Assembly: GCF_910591885.1 (NCBI RefSeq)
Contig: NC_063275.1
Coordinates: 22,742,501-22,806,500, forward strand
Direction of reading: 5' to 3'
DNA length: 64,000 nucleotides
Source: Bombus terrestris
Lineage: Eukaryota > Arthropoda > Insecta > Hymenoptera > Apidae
Every line of letters starts with the position of its first letter. Within the stretch, counting starts at the first letter, position 1. The notes under the pieces were generated by a model. That model was not told the origin of the DNA, made no database searches, and was given only the letters and a program-made list of their open reading frames with translations. The position numbers were made by a program, and so were the translations under genes. This document shows positions 54,623 to 64,000 of this stretch, piece after piece.

Positions 54623-56880
54623 TTATTGCTTTCGTTTGAACCACCATCCTTCCACCACTCTTCCCCTAATCTCTTCCGACACTCTTCTATAGAGCAACAA
54701 CGCGATGAAAGGAATAGCCATAGTCTCCTTCTTAAACAAATAAACATAAACAGCCGCCAATAATAAAGTTAGGTCAGTTATATATCCTACCGTTGACCTA
54801 ACGTTATGCTTGGCCTCTATTGCCAATTGTTCCTCGTTCAGCCGACTCTCACGCCAAGCTTTCTCAGGATACTCTCTCTTTGCACTGGACCCACGTCTGG
54901 AAGACCTATACTTTTTACTCTCAAGAGCTCTCTGTAAACGTTCCATCTTCAATTCCACCGGTGTTTCGGCTCTATTCCTGTCTCTAGAACTAGACCTTGA
55001 AGATGCCTTCGACGAAGGTTTCCTCGATCGACGAGGACCTTCATCGACAGATCTCTCTCGGACAAATCGTTGTTCCTCCGAGCCAGTTCTCGAAGGAGGT
55101 CTTCTATCTTGTGACGGAGCTCTGACTCTGGTCTTGGAGGAGGACCTTGAAGAAACTCCTCTTTCTACGGACACGTTTCGTGACCTCGATATAGGTGATT
55201 GGCTCCTTGAACTTGGTCTACTCGTTCGTTTCTCCTTTACAGGCTTCGTGTCCCTAGCTGGAGTCGTTCCTCGAGAACCAGCAGCTCTTTTAACCTGCGA
55301 TTTCTCCTGTCTATCAACTTCGCTTTTCTTCGTCTCTTTCGTCTGTTGAACCCGTTGAATTTCTTTAACGCCCTGCCTTCCATTTAGTTTCTCAGAGATC
55401 ATGCTTATTACAGCACGATCCTTTATCTGATTTAAATCTTGGTCCTCGGAAAACGAAGATCTTCTAGAGCTAGCTATACTATCTCCAAGCCTCCTCTCCT
55501 CCGAGCTTCTATAATTAAACCGATTGGAGTGTTCCCTGACGATCTCGGTATAGTGATTAACCATCGCCATTCGTGCCTCGATATCCTCCTCGTCGACCTC
55601 TTCTTCCGATGTAGTGGTCCTTGCCTTTGCCTGGATTCTGCGATTCTTCGCAGCTTCGCCAGCTGATAATACGCTGTCAGTGTCAGATTCGGACATGACA
55701 GGTACCTTAAGAGGCTCGGATGTGATTGGTGCCTTTACTTGTTCTTCTTCATTCCTATTCACAGCTTGAACATTCGGAGGAAGTGATTTCCTAATTGGTT
55801 TCTCAGGAGGAATCGGTCTACCAAAGCTGTTCAGTGGAATTGGCTCTTCTTTAGGCTTCTTCAGTATAGATTTGGGAACAACAGTAGTTGGTGATATAGG
55901 AGCAACTGTTTTAGGAGGCGTTGGTGGTGTGATATCTAAAATAGGTATCCTGTGAGGAGGAATCGATGGTGGTTCAGGTTCCACGTGTGGAACAGGCCTT
56001 CCTCTTGGATGATACGTGTCTTCTTCTTCCACTACCAGCCTGCCAAGAATTCTGGTCTTCAGAAGCTTCAAGTCTTCACTGTCAGCAGTGCTGACCTCTT
56101 CCGATGATTCTTCAGATGTTTCGATACTCTCTTCTTCCTCATCTTCTATTTCCTCTTCTTTTGTCTTTTCTTCTATTTGTGAGTTTTGTTTCGATATCGG
56201 AGACAAATTATCTATTTGCGAGGTGTCTGGGAACATCTCGTTGCGCGGAGTATCTCCATTGGCGCTGGGCTGCCAGGGTATCGATTCTTCTGGTGGTTTC
56301 TCTTCGACCAATGGTATGTTGGCGTCGTGCCACCTGCGCAATGGTATGGTCGTGTTTTCTGGCTTGTCCAGCCCCCATGAAGTGACAATTGGATTCTCTG
56401 AATCGCTAATTATATTGGGATCAGACATTGCTTCGACGTCTGGCAATAAATTAGGAATTAGTATTTTTAATGGACTTTTAATTTTTTCTGGTAGGCCTTC
56501 GCTTAGCCTTCTACGATTTTTCTTTGACTGCCAATTCATTAGAATTGGCGAAGTGACAGTAGGGTTGGATAGTCGTCGTTTAAAGATGTCAGTTTCCGTC
56601 TCGGTGGCTGATTTAGTTTCCATTGTTGCAGCCAGCTCTCCGGTTGTACGTTCCACTTGCACTTTTCTTTTGGCTACTTCGGAAGCTTCTTCGGCTGCCA
56701 CTGCACGATAGAAACGTTCCATGGCACGTTCGTGAAGAAGTTCTGTGGAGCTCACTGCTTCGCGGAGGGTTTCGACTACTTGGTGTTCCACGCTGAACAG
56801 TTCTGGGAGGGAGAGAGACATGGGTGGCGGTATCAGGTCTTCGATGTCCTCTATGATGTTCCCTGTGATTTGAGGCGTTT
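54623..56880 (-). CDS. Segment A exon 9, terminal exon with C-terminal hydrophobic hairpin
   Basis: A 2258-nt exon beginning ETPQITGN after a TTCACAG acceptor and ending at TAA. It is Pro-rich in the middle (PTPPKTVAPISP), then basic Ser/Arg-rich. The C-terminus holds LTLLLAAVYVYLF, the break KKET, then MAIPFIALLLY and a charged tail. There is no GTAAG or GTGAG donor near the stop, and an AATAAA signal lies 43 nt beyond it, so I treat it as a true 3' exon. Confidence 0.8.
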
Positions 56881-59800
56881 CTGTGAATCGAAAAATTACT
56901 CTGAATTATTTTACTGCTCTAAATCCTATATAGCAAAACCCATCATTGATTTTCAGAATGAAATTTTTATTGATATTTTGCATTCTGACTGTTGGAAATG
57001 TATCGATCTTAATGTATCGATCTTTTTAAACTCTTCTTTTCTAATAGATATTCTTATCTTTAAAAATGTGTCATTTGATGTCATTTTTTAACATTTATAT
57101 ATATACTCTCTTTCTAGAATTGAACGAAGTATGAACGAAGTCTTAAAAATCTGATATTTAACGTATTGAAACCTAATGTAACTTTACGAAAACAGAAATT
57201 TATTTCATTTCTAAAATAATATAAATAAAATAATACGAATTCAAATAAAATCTTCAGAAGTAATAATCTCACCTAAACTCTTTCGTCTTCCAGCGATATC
57301 ATCCAGTTTCTTATCTTGATCTTGAGGGTATAAAACTAGCATAAACTCTGAACTTCCATGTATAACAGTATCATCATCCTCCCTAGGAGTGGTAGGTGAT
57401 GTTGCTTTATCATCTAACGAGTGACTTTTAACGATTTGTGGCTCGTCGACGATCGCCTCTTGATTCTTGAAATTTAAACTCAACGATGAACGAAGAGGTG
57501 AGTAACTTAAAGAAAATTCTTCTTCGTGTTGTTCTTGAATTTTAGACAACGGTGACATACTACGTTCTCTGGACATCGAAACTGATCGAGATCGTGATTC
57601 TCTGTACGCTAACCGTTTATTAGATTCTTCTACCTCTGGCGGTGTTACTGTTACGGTGGCAACAGTTATTGGCACTGATGAAGGCTCCTTATCCTGAATT
57701 AAGTTCTGTTTTAAACATAAGAAAAATTTCCATTTATTTACGAAATAAAATTTGTTTGGAATATTAGAACTAAATATTTATTAATATTTTAATCGGAATT
57801 ATAATAGCATTTTATTAATTTATATTAAAATCTACTATCACTGTATTTACACATATCACAGAGATGACAGAGGAAAATATGAGAAATATATTTCGGTGAT
57901 TTTTTCCGAAACGAAAAATTTCATTCTTTACTGTCCTCATTTTATTTTTTAATGTATCTTTCTCCACATAATGGGAAAAATGAATTTGTTAGATCCAAAG
58001 ATATATCTTTTAAAAGTAGATAATAAATTCACAAAGTTTTATACAATGATATCTAAGAATACGATTAGAGTTATGGCAATTAACATTCCTCACATGTACC
58101 AGACGATTTCTAACTCAATTTTTCCAACGTTAGAAAAATATCTTAAATAAAACATCTTCAGTAAAATATAAAAGAATTGTTATTGCTATTTACAATTGTT
58201 CGTGCCAGTTTTATGCTACAGGTTTTCAAAGAACATTTTAAAAGCCATTTTAATATTTCTGAAATAAGAACAAGATTGAAATATAAAATCTCGAGAATTG
58301 TATCAGAATTAAAACCAATACAAAATAAAAAAAAGACACTTACCTCACTGCTTGGTAGATCCATAGCAACACTCGAACGAACCACGTGATTTCCAACCTG
58401 GCCTTCAACCTTTGAAATGGAATGATCCTTCGATCTGGCCGGAGGAACAGGTGGTGGTTCCGAATTGTCTACCGTGTCCAAGGCAAATTTCACCCTACTA
58501 TCGGCTCTGGATGGTCGACCTGTGAGTCTCTGAGCTGATACTGATCTACTAGCTGGTCCAAAATGTACGTCATCATCTTCGTCCCGATTTCGAGTCTCGT
58601 CTCTTGTCAAGCTTCTCGTTCTTTGAGTAGGCACTGCGAAACTGACTTCTCGTTTCTCTCGCGATCTAATTTCTCTATGACTCTGCGACTTTCCGCTCAA
58701 CGAGGGCGCCATTATGCTGAACATTCGAAGAAATATTTATTATTTAAGATTAGTAACACAGAAATCTTATTTAAGTCTAGAAATTGTGAATTATATATGT
58801 AAATTTTACTTTGCTCCACTTTGCACTTTTCTTCTTTTTTTTTTTGTAAAGAAAACGTGAATATTCCATCTCCAAAAAATGGTACTTTATTTAGAGCGTT
58901 CGGATAATATTTGCATAAAATAAAATAAAATTTTATAAAAATGGGAGAAACGTGAGTATTATGTTTCCAAACAATTTTACTTTATTTAATCGTTTAATTG
59001 TGAAACCAACACACCCTCTTTTTATATCTGGAATGAAGATTACGTCGCTCTCCTCGCTGGGCTCGCTCACACCATACGGATTCTCCGCTTTCACTCGAAA
59101 TTTATACTCAGATCCTTCGATTAACTCGGACAACGTTGCTTTGGTCTGCCTACTCGTGATTGCCTTTAACCACACGTCCCAACCGACCTATGAAATAATT
59201 TTTGAAATGAACAAATTACCGATTAAAACTAAGCTGCATCTTTATAAAAACAATTCCAATATTATTCTTTATCACCAACCCTATAGTACTCGACAATGTA
59301 TGTGCCAATTTTGCAACCACCGTCGTCTTCCGGTTCTGTCCACGACAGCGTAACCGATCTCCCCAAGGTCATCGTTACTGTCGCTTTTCCAGGTCTTGCG
59401 GGTCGATCTAAAATCGAAAAGGCAATTTACTTCACATTAAAAGTTTCATATAAAACATAATTCCAACTTTACATTTCTACAAATTGAAATAATTTACCTA
59501 TTTCGATTACAAAGAGAACACTTGTCTTATTTATTAAAATAGAATCCAAAGTAATCTCAATTTTTTACTTCTAAGAACTTAAAATAATATATCTATATCG
59601 ATTTATTTATAACAACAACCTGTTACAGTTACTAAAAACGACGACGTATCCTCTCCAAGCTTATTTATCGCCTTAACAGTATATTCTCCTCTGTCAATTC
59701 GTTTAGCATCAGGGATCTTCAGGATCGATTCACCGTCCATCGTTTCAAAAATGTGTCTTTCGTCGCTTGAAACCACTTCACCGTCGTGGTACCAAATCAC

Positions 59801-62800
59801 CGATGCTGGAGGTCTTCCAGCTAATGACACTTTTAATCTAATTGTTTCATCTTGTTCGAAAAGAAGTCCATCTTCGTATTGACGCGGAAGTCGTATCTTT
59901 GGTGGTGCTAGTTTTAAGAAATATAATTTAAAATTTGACTTTATACCGATTTGCTAATTAAATCGTAACAGAGGAAGCGATTTGTGAACCTTCTAGAATC
60001 AGTCTCGCTTTGGTGCTAGCGTGACCAGCTCTGTTAGTGGCGGTGCATTTTATTTCTCCCTCGTCGTTGAGCGCGGTTTGATGAATCAGGAGAACGCTCC
60101 TGCCACTGTCCGTGATGATCCTCGTTCGCCTGCTACTGAAAATCTCGAAGCCATCTTTGAACCATGCGATTTTTGGCAGCGGAGACCCCGTAAATCGCAC
60201 CACGAACTCAGCCTAGAAATAAAAATAAATAACGTAGAAGAATTAATATTATTGTAATTAATACTCTATTTATAAAAATGAATAAATCAGTCGATCAATC
60301 AATTACATATCTTGAGCTCTTTTTCAAGAATAATATCATAATATCAGGATATTATCGCGTTAACAACAATTTATCGTCAGAACTATCAGGATTCGAATGA
60401 TACAGCGTACGTAAGTAGCTTCGTCCCTGCCATATCTTCCCACATTCTGCGTATAATAGATTGTTCATGTTCGTATACTTGGATCTAATTAATTGACAGG
60501 TGAAATGCCAATAAATACAACAGTGTGATAATACTCTTTGTAGTCACTATATGTTATCAACAACCCAATATAACCTCAATCCTAACCTCAATCATCTTTC
60601 TATTGGAATAAAAATCAGCATTAAATTTGTTCAATTACGTTCACGTTTAGTTGGTTAATTATAAGAATGAAAGATTCTTTTTGGACGATTTAGTTGCAAT
60701 AGAAAGAATTACCTGCTCATTTTCGAGCACGGTGGTGTCCTTGACTTCAAGGTCAAAGTGGGGCGCGGATGAAGCGGATCTCTGCAAGGTCACAGTCAAC
60801 GGATCCGAGATCTCGCTGGGTCGAGACAAACCAACCGCGTTCTGAGCCCTGACCCTGAATTGGTAGCGCCATCCTGGTTCGAGGCCGCTCAAGGTCAGTT
60901 CCGGAAAGGTGCAAAGCCCTGGTGTGCTGCGTACCCAATGCTGCGAGCCGAGCCTTCGATGTTCGACCAAATAGCCGACAATGGCCGAGCCACCGTTACT
61001 TGGTGACCTCTCCCAACGAATAGCAACCACATCCGGCTGCGATTCGTCTGCCCCTGGTATCAAAATTGGCTTTCCTGGTGGCGCCGGAAGCCCTAAAATC
61101 ACGGAGAGCAATGCTTTCTGTATCTTTTTCATGTCATTTATTCGATGCTTAGCAAAAGAATTGTTAGAGTTTTATTATTACTTTCCTTTTATATTCTTAA
61201 TAACTTATTATTAGTTCTCCTTGACGTTCTTAATGAGTTATTGTTAGTTCTCTTTGGTATTCTTAAGGGTATTGCAGTTACAGTTTAAAAATAATTAGTG
61301 AAAGATGATGTGCTGTTATTTCGAACAAAATACGAATAAATACATATTTTTGTTTAGCGATCAATGATTTGTGAATAATTATATTTGGTAATAAGAATCA
61401 ATTATTTTTGCGAATTCGTTGATGGATGAAAATATGGTAGGGTTAAATTTGCAAATTTCGTTCGATAACGTCACTTTTCGTGGGCCAGTTTGGTTAATAT
61501 TTATTGTTAGTAGAATCATTAGCGACTATCAGAATCATTAGAATAACCTGTAACTCTAAAAAGACAGCGCATTAAGTTATCCCATTTTCACATAACCTCC
61601 ACATTGAGTATATTTAAAAGCATCTATGAAATCTACCATGATGTTCTTATTTGTCAAAGCTTCATCAAATTCCTTAAATTCGTTTTTCAAACTTTGGGAT
61701 CGGGTCATGTGGAATTTAGTAACTCGTTTTTTTTTTTTTTTTTAAACGTTTGTTTACTTAATATGCTATTTTGAACATAACATGGCTACCTGCTATCGCT
61801 TCATCTATATGTTGTGAATTCTTTTCTTTTTTTAATTCTTTCTTCGATAATACTTGGTTACATTAAAAGTGAAAAACAATGAGAGTTACGGTATATTTTG
61901 GGGAAATGATTCATTAGCCTGAATAATGGTATTTAAAAGAATTCCTCGGTTAATAAGTACACAGAAAGCTCGCACGTGCCAGAACGATGCTCGCATATGC
62001 GTAGAACACACGTTCTCTAATACAGGTCCGCAGGTGGCGCTCCCAAAATAAAATTTGAAAGTGTTTGGCAATCCTGGGGCCGCTGCTTCGTTGTCTTCAG
62101 GTCGAGAAAAACTATGCGAGTTTGTGATGTTGGACACCGGCTCGACGTGTCTTCGGCGCTCTTTTACAACGTGCCTATCGTCTTTGAATCGATTCTGTGT
62201 CTATCCAAATGTTGTGACAATCGATTATCATCAAGCATATGTTTGAAGAAGAAAAGAAAGAGGTTGTAAATACTTGGTCGTTTTAATTGATCATTTATAG
62301 CCGTGTTAAACATCATACTAAGTTGTTAACGACTTAGTTGAAATTATAGATCGAATTTTATAATTCTTGGAAAAAATTGAATCGTTTAGAAAATTGTAAT
62401 ATTTGTAATATTTCATTAACGCGTATCGTTATGCTACAAATGCTAAGAATCAAACTGATTTCTTTAAAATCTTCTATTTTTTGGGAAGAGTACATATATT
62501 TTTCCAAGAATTAATTCCTCAAGCGTATAAAAAGGAAGATTTTATTTTTATGAGAAAAATGATGTATACATACGTAGGTATTAGATGTTAAAGTTAATTA
62601 CTCGTCAAAGGATTTTACCCACTGAGAAACGTTTATTCGTATTAATATTCCATACATCTTCTAAAATAATATTTGAGTCGAACAAAAATTAAACATACAC
62701 ACATACATCATAAAAGATTAGTAAGTAAAGTATTAATGAAAGCGATTATCTTTAAGAGATTAATTAACGAGGATATTACGTAGATTCTCATTGATCCTCA

Positions 62801-63745
62801 CAGATAATTGGTAAGCATGATACAAAGTAGGCAAAAATATGTTTCATCCGATAGATTGTATTTTCATTTGTTCCTTCCACGCTGCCTGCCCATCGCTAAC
62901 CGACCCACCATCGGCTATTAAAATAAACGCCCTCAACGCGTACGAGTTAATTTTGGATAACCGGTTGATTTGATAGTAAATAAATACACGATCTTCGAAT
63001 AAACCTCCATAGAAGCTGCCACTGACAGAGATACAGTCTCTCGTAGACTATCACGGAAAATTTCACCGATATCCTACCAATCGTATCAACAATTTTCAAT
63101 ATCGATCAACATTTCACCCTCTGTAACAACGTGACGTAGAAAATCGACGATCCTACTGACCTAATGAACTTGCTGATTAGCCTAATTCCTCGTCCATTAC
63201 CGATCACTCAAACGTTGCGCGGGCATGACAGATCTGTCGGCAGAAGCAGCCTAATTTTAGCTATCATCCCACTATCGAAGCAAGCCAATCGAGAGACAGG
63301 CACACTGAGCATCGTCACACTCGCCACACCGTTACCGGAAGCTCTGTGTCACCGCATAGAGCCCACAGTCACCATATCTCACGTTCCTTCAAACACCTCC
63401 CAGGCCCTCCATAATTTCATTCGAAAAGTCCGAAAGCTCTAAACTAAATGAACGAAAAATTGACAAAGAAAATTTGTGGAAATGCATCATGTGCAAACTA
63501 GAAACTTTTATTCGTCTATCGAGTCTCGATCAAGATGGCGATCGGTTGTCGCTGTTCCAAATGACGCGTTCTAACGATCTCATCCCTCGAGATCGGTTCG
63601 CGAGACATCAGACGGCACAGTTCAAGCAACGTAAACGCGTTTGCACAGAAGCAATGTGTCTACCTGATCCCTCCCAACGTGGTCTCCTAATGGCAGAGAC
63701 TGGCTGACTTTTGGAGTAGTGGCTCTTCGTGGTGGCGTTGCCCAT
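54623..63745 (-). CDS. Segment A: FN3-Ig-Ig-FN3 muscle-type protein with myristoylation-like start and C-terminal membrane hairpin
   Basis: Nine exons (63664-63745, 60713-61092, 59990-60212, 59620-59907, 59280-59407, 59015-59187, 58344-58716, 57273-57693, 54623-56880) join in frame to 4326 nt, giving 1441 residues plus stop. The start MGNATTKSHY has A at -3 and G at +4, and Gly2 with Thr6 fits the N-myristoylation pattern. Domains in order are FN3 (about 29-125), Ig (130-228), Ig (229-323) and FN3 (325-423). Residues 425-1390 are low-complexity Ser/Arg/Pro/Glu-rich. Residues 1393-1420 form two hydrophobic stretches parted by KKET, followed by a basic tail. The family acts in sarcomere scaffolding; membrane tethering at both ends is my inference. 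Drosophila CG14964 or myosin-binding-protein-like genes are untested ortholog candidates. It could also be a short isoform of the giant gene downstream. Confidence 0.85.
56881..57272 (-). other. Segment A intron 8
   Basis: 392-nt AT-rich intron, GTGAGA to TTCACAG. Nothing else seen. Confidence 0.75.
57273..57693 (-). CDS. Segment A exon 8, disordered linker
   Basis: About 140 residues starting DKEPSSVPIT, with an SRSRSVSMSRERSMSP stretch, ending RRKSL plus one base at the donor GTGAGA (phase 1). A second AG acceptor lies 12 nt upstream (exon start 57705) and would add four residues (NLIQ) in frame. The end phase also matches the first exon of segment B. Confidence 0.8.
57694..58343 (-). other. 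Segment A intron 7
   Basis: AT-rich 650-nt intron with the strong donor GTAAGT. Two in-frame acceptors lie 12 nt apart at its end. Nothing else seen. Confidence 0.75.
58344..58716 (-). CDS. Segment A exon 7, disordered Ser/Arg-rich linker
   Basis: Acceptor TTCAG and a strong GTAAGT donor. About 124 residues rich in Ser, Arg, Asp and Pro, including EPPPVPPARS (a possible SH3 ligand) and several Arg-x-x-Ser sites. There is no globular domain. Confidence 0.8.
59015..59187 (-). CDS. Segment A exon 6, FN3 2 second half
   Basis: Encodes VGWDVWLKA, then YKFRVKAENPYGVSEPSE, the classic FN3 F-G region, ending IPDIKRG. The donor GTGTGT in phase 2 joins exon 7 in frame. Confidence 0.88.
59280..59407 (-). 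CDS. Segment A exon 5, FN3 2 first half
   Basis: Begins with the DRPARPGK lead typical of titin-class FN3 domains and continues to LSWTEPEDDGG and YIVEYYR. It ends in phase 0 at GTTGGT. Confidence 0.88.
59620..59907 (-). CDS. Segment A exon 4, Ig 2
   Basis: A whole I-set Ig in one exon, entering and leaving in phase 1, as is usual for shufflable Ig modules. The Trp strand is VIWYHDG and the F-strand is RGEYTVKAIN, where the usual Cys is replaced by Val. Confidence 0.9.
59990..60212 (-). CDS. Segment A exon 3, Ig 1 body
   Basis: Acceptor TTCTAG in phase 0, donor GTTCAC in phase 1. It carries the IAWFKDG Trp strand and the L-N-D-E-G-x-I-x-C-T-A-T-N pattern of an I-set domain. The donor is non-ideal but restores the frame into APPKIRLP of exon 4. 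Confidence 0.88.
60213..60712 (-). other. Segment A intron 2
   Basis: AT-rich 500-nt intron with GT-AG ends. Nothing else seen. Confidence 0.75.
60713..61092 (-). CDS. Segment A exon 2, FN3 domain and start of Ig 1
   Basis: Acceptor TTTTAG, donor GTAATT, ending in phase 0. Encodes a complete FN3 fold with the hallmarks PPGKP, IRWERSPSNGG, YLVEHR and the YQFRVRAQNAVG core. It ends with the first strand of an Ig domain (PHFDLEVKDTTVLENEQ). Confidence 0.9.
61093..63663 (-). other. Segment A intron 1
   Basis: AT-rich 2.6-kb first intron. It holds an 18-T run near 61727-61744, a short coding-like fragment (61577-61738) and a CTCF-like motif near 62028-62042. Nothing else was recognised. Confidence 0.7.
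62028..62042 (+). promoter_or_regulatory. CTCF-like insulator motif
   Basis: The + strand reads CGCAGGTGGCGCTC, containing AGGTGGCGCT, which matches the conserved core of animal CTCF sites. It lies in the first intron of segment A, about 1.7 kb from the start codon, in a locally GC-richer patch. The match is by eye. Confidence 0.4.
63664..63745 (-). CDS. Segment A exon 1, initiator exon
   Basis: Encodes 27 residues beginning MGNATTKSHYSKSQ and ends in phase 1 at a GTAGAC donor. The joined codon is Gly, followed in exon 2 by LPAPPGKP, the usual lead-in to an FN3 domain. The start codon has a good insect context. Its 2.6-kb distance from exon 2 is typical of a first intron. Confidence 0.75.
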
Positions 63746-64000
63746 GATCGTTCCTCCTCTTCCTCTTCCACGTCGAGCCCGGCTCGACGATCACTCCGTT
63801 CCTGGCCAGTTTTTCGACGGTTCTTGGACCATCGAGCGTCGAAAGATCCTCATCGATCGACCGAGAGTTTCCGTGGTGATCGGTCGAGGAAAGTGGGGAA
63901 AGCCCTCGAGGTGTCTCCCCGAACTGTCTTTCGAACGATGGCTGAACCGAACTCGCGAGAGAGTAAGAAGAAAAGAGAGAGAGAGGAAGAACGTGTTCGG
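63746..64000 (-). promoter_or_regulatory. 5' leader and possible promoter side of segment A
   Basis: Upstream of the initiator ATG the minus strand is GC-richer and carries purine-rich runs (GAGGAAGAGGAGG). It probably holds 5'UTR. No TATA box or clear initiator was identified. Confidence 0.3.

Noticed and set aside
54136..54747. Minus-strand frames overlapping the end of exon A9
   Set aside because: They overlap the real frame out of phase or lie in the 3' flank; no domain.
1..64000. tRNA, rRNA or CRISPR features
   Set aside because: No cloverleaf with a GGTTCGAATCC-type arm, no rRNA-like stretch and no direct-repeat/spacer arrays were seen by eye; the tandem arrays are protein-coding or decayed minisatellites.

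Overview
The window looks like insect nuclear DNA, most likely from a bee-like hymenopteran. Introns and spacers are AT-rich, CpG is not depleted, coding exons are richer in GC, and there are degraded mariner and piggyBac-type elements. The species cannot be fixed from the sequence. All convincing coding sequence is on the minus strand, so the text reads from high to low coordinates. It belongs to the titin/twitchin/obscurin superfamily of giant sarcomeric proteins, built from Ig and fibronectin type III (FN3) domains. I found no rRNA, tRNA or CRISPR array.

Segment A (63745 down to 54623) is a complete nine-exon reading frame of 1441 residues. It has a MGNATT start (candidate N-myristoylation site), then FN3-Ig-Ig-FN3, then about 970 residues of Ser/Arg/Pro/Glu-rich disordered sequence, and a C-terminal hydrophobic hairpin just before the stop. 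Every exon junction keeps frame.

Segment B (49660 down to 960) is 25 exons in one uninterrupted frame, about 8663 residues, open at both ends. It has seven Ig domains (alternating A and B types), a linker, and one 20,783-nt exon. That exon encodes helical repeats, 21 tandem copies of a 43-residue Glu/Val/Lys-rich unit, about eight copies of a ~198-residue helical super-repeat, and roughly 1150 residues of very highly charged ER/K helix. After the giant exon come four Ig domains, a Ser-rich linker, one FN3, three more Ig domains and the first half of another. The gene runs off the left edge, where a kinase might be expected by analogy with Strn-Mlck or Unc-89.

A and B may be one locus. Exon A8 ends in phase 1 and the first B exon starts in the matching phase. 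Exon A9, with its stop and hydrophobic hairpin, could therefore be an alternative 3' terminal exon. They could equally be two neighbouring genes. I cannot assign an ortholog with confidence. Candidates are insect Strn-Mlck, Unc-89 or a TTN-1-like titin for B, and a myosin-binding/myomesin-like Ig/FN3 gene for A.

Introns hold three short mariner derivatives, one nested inside an older palindromic element, and a piggyBac-type MITE. They also hold several decayed tandem repeats and a CTCF-like motif in the first intron. The long antisense reading frames opposite the giant exon are products of its repetitive composition and are not annotated as genes.
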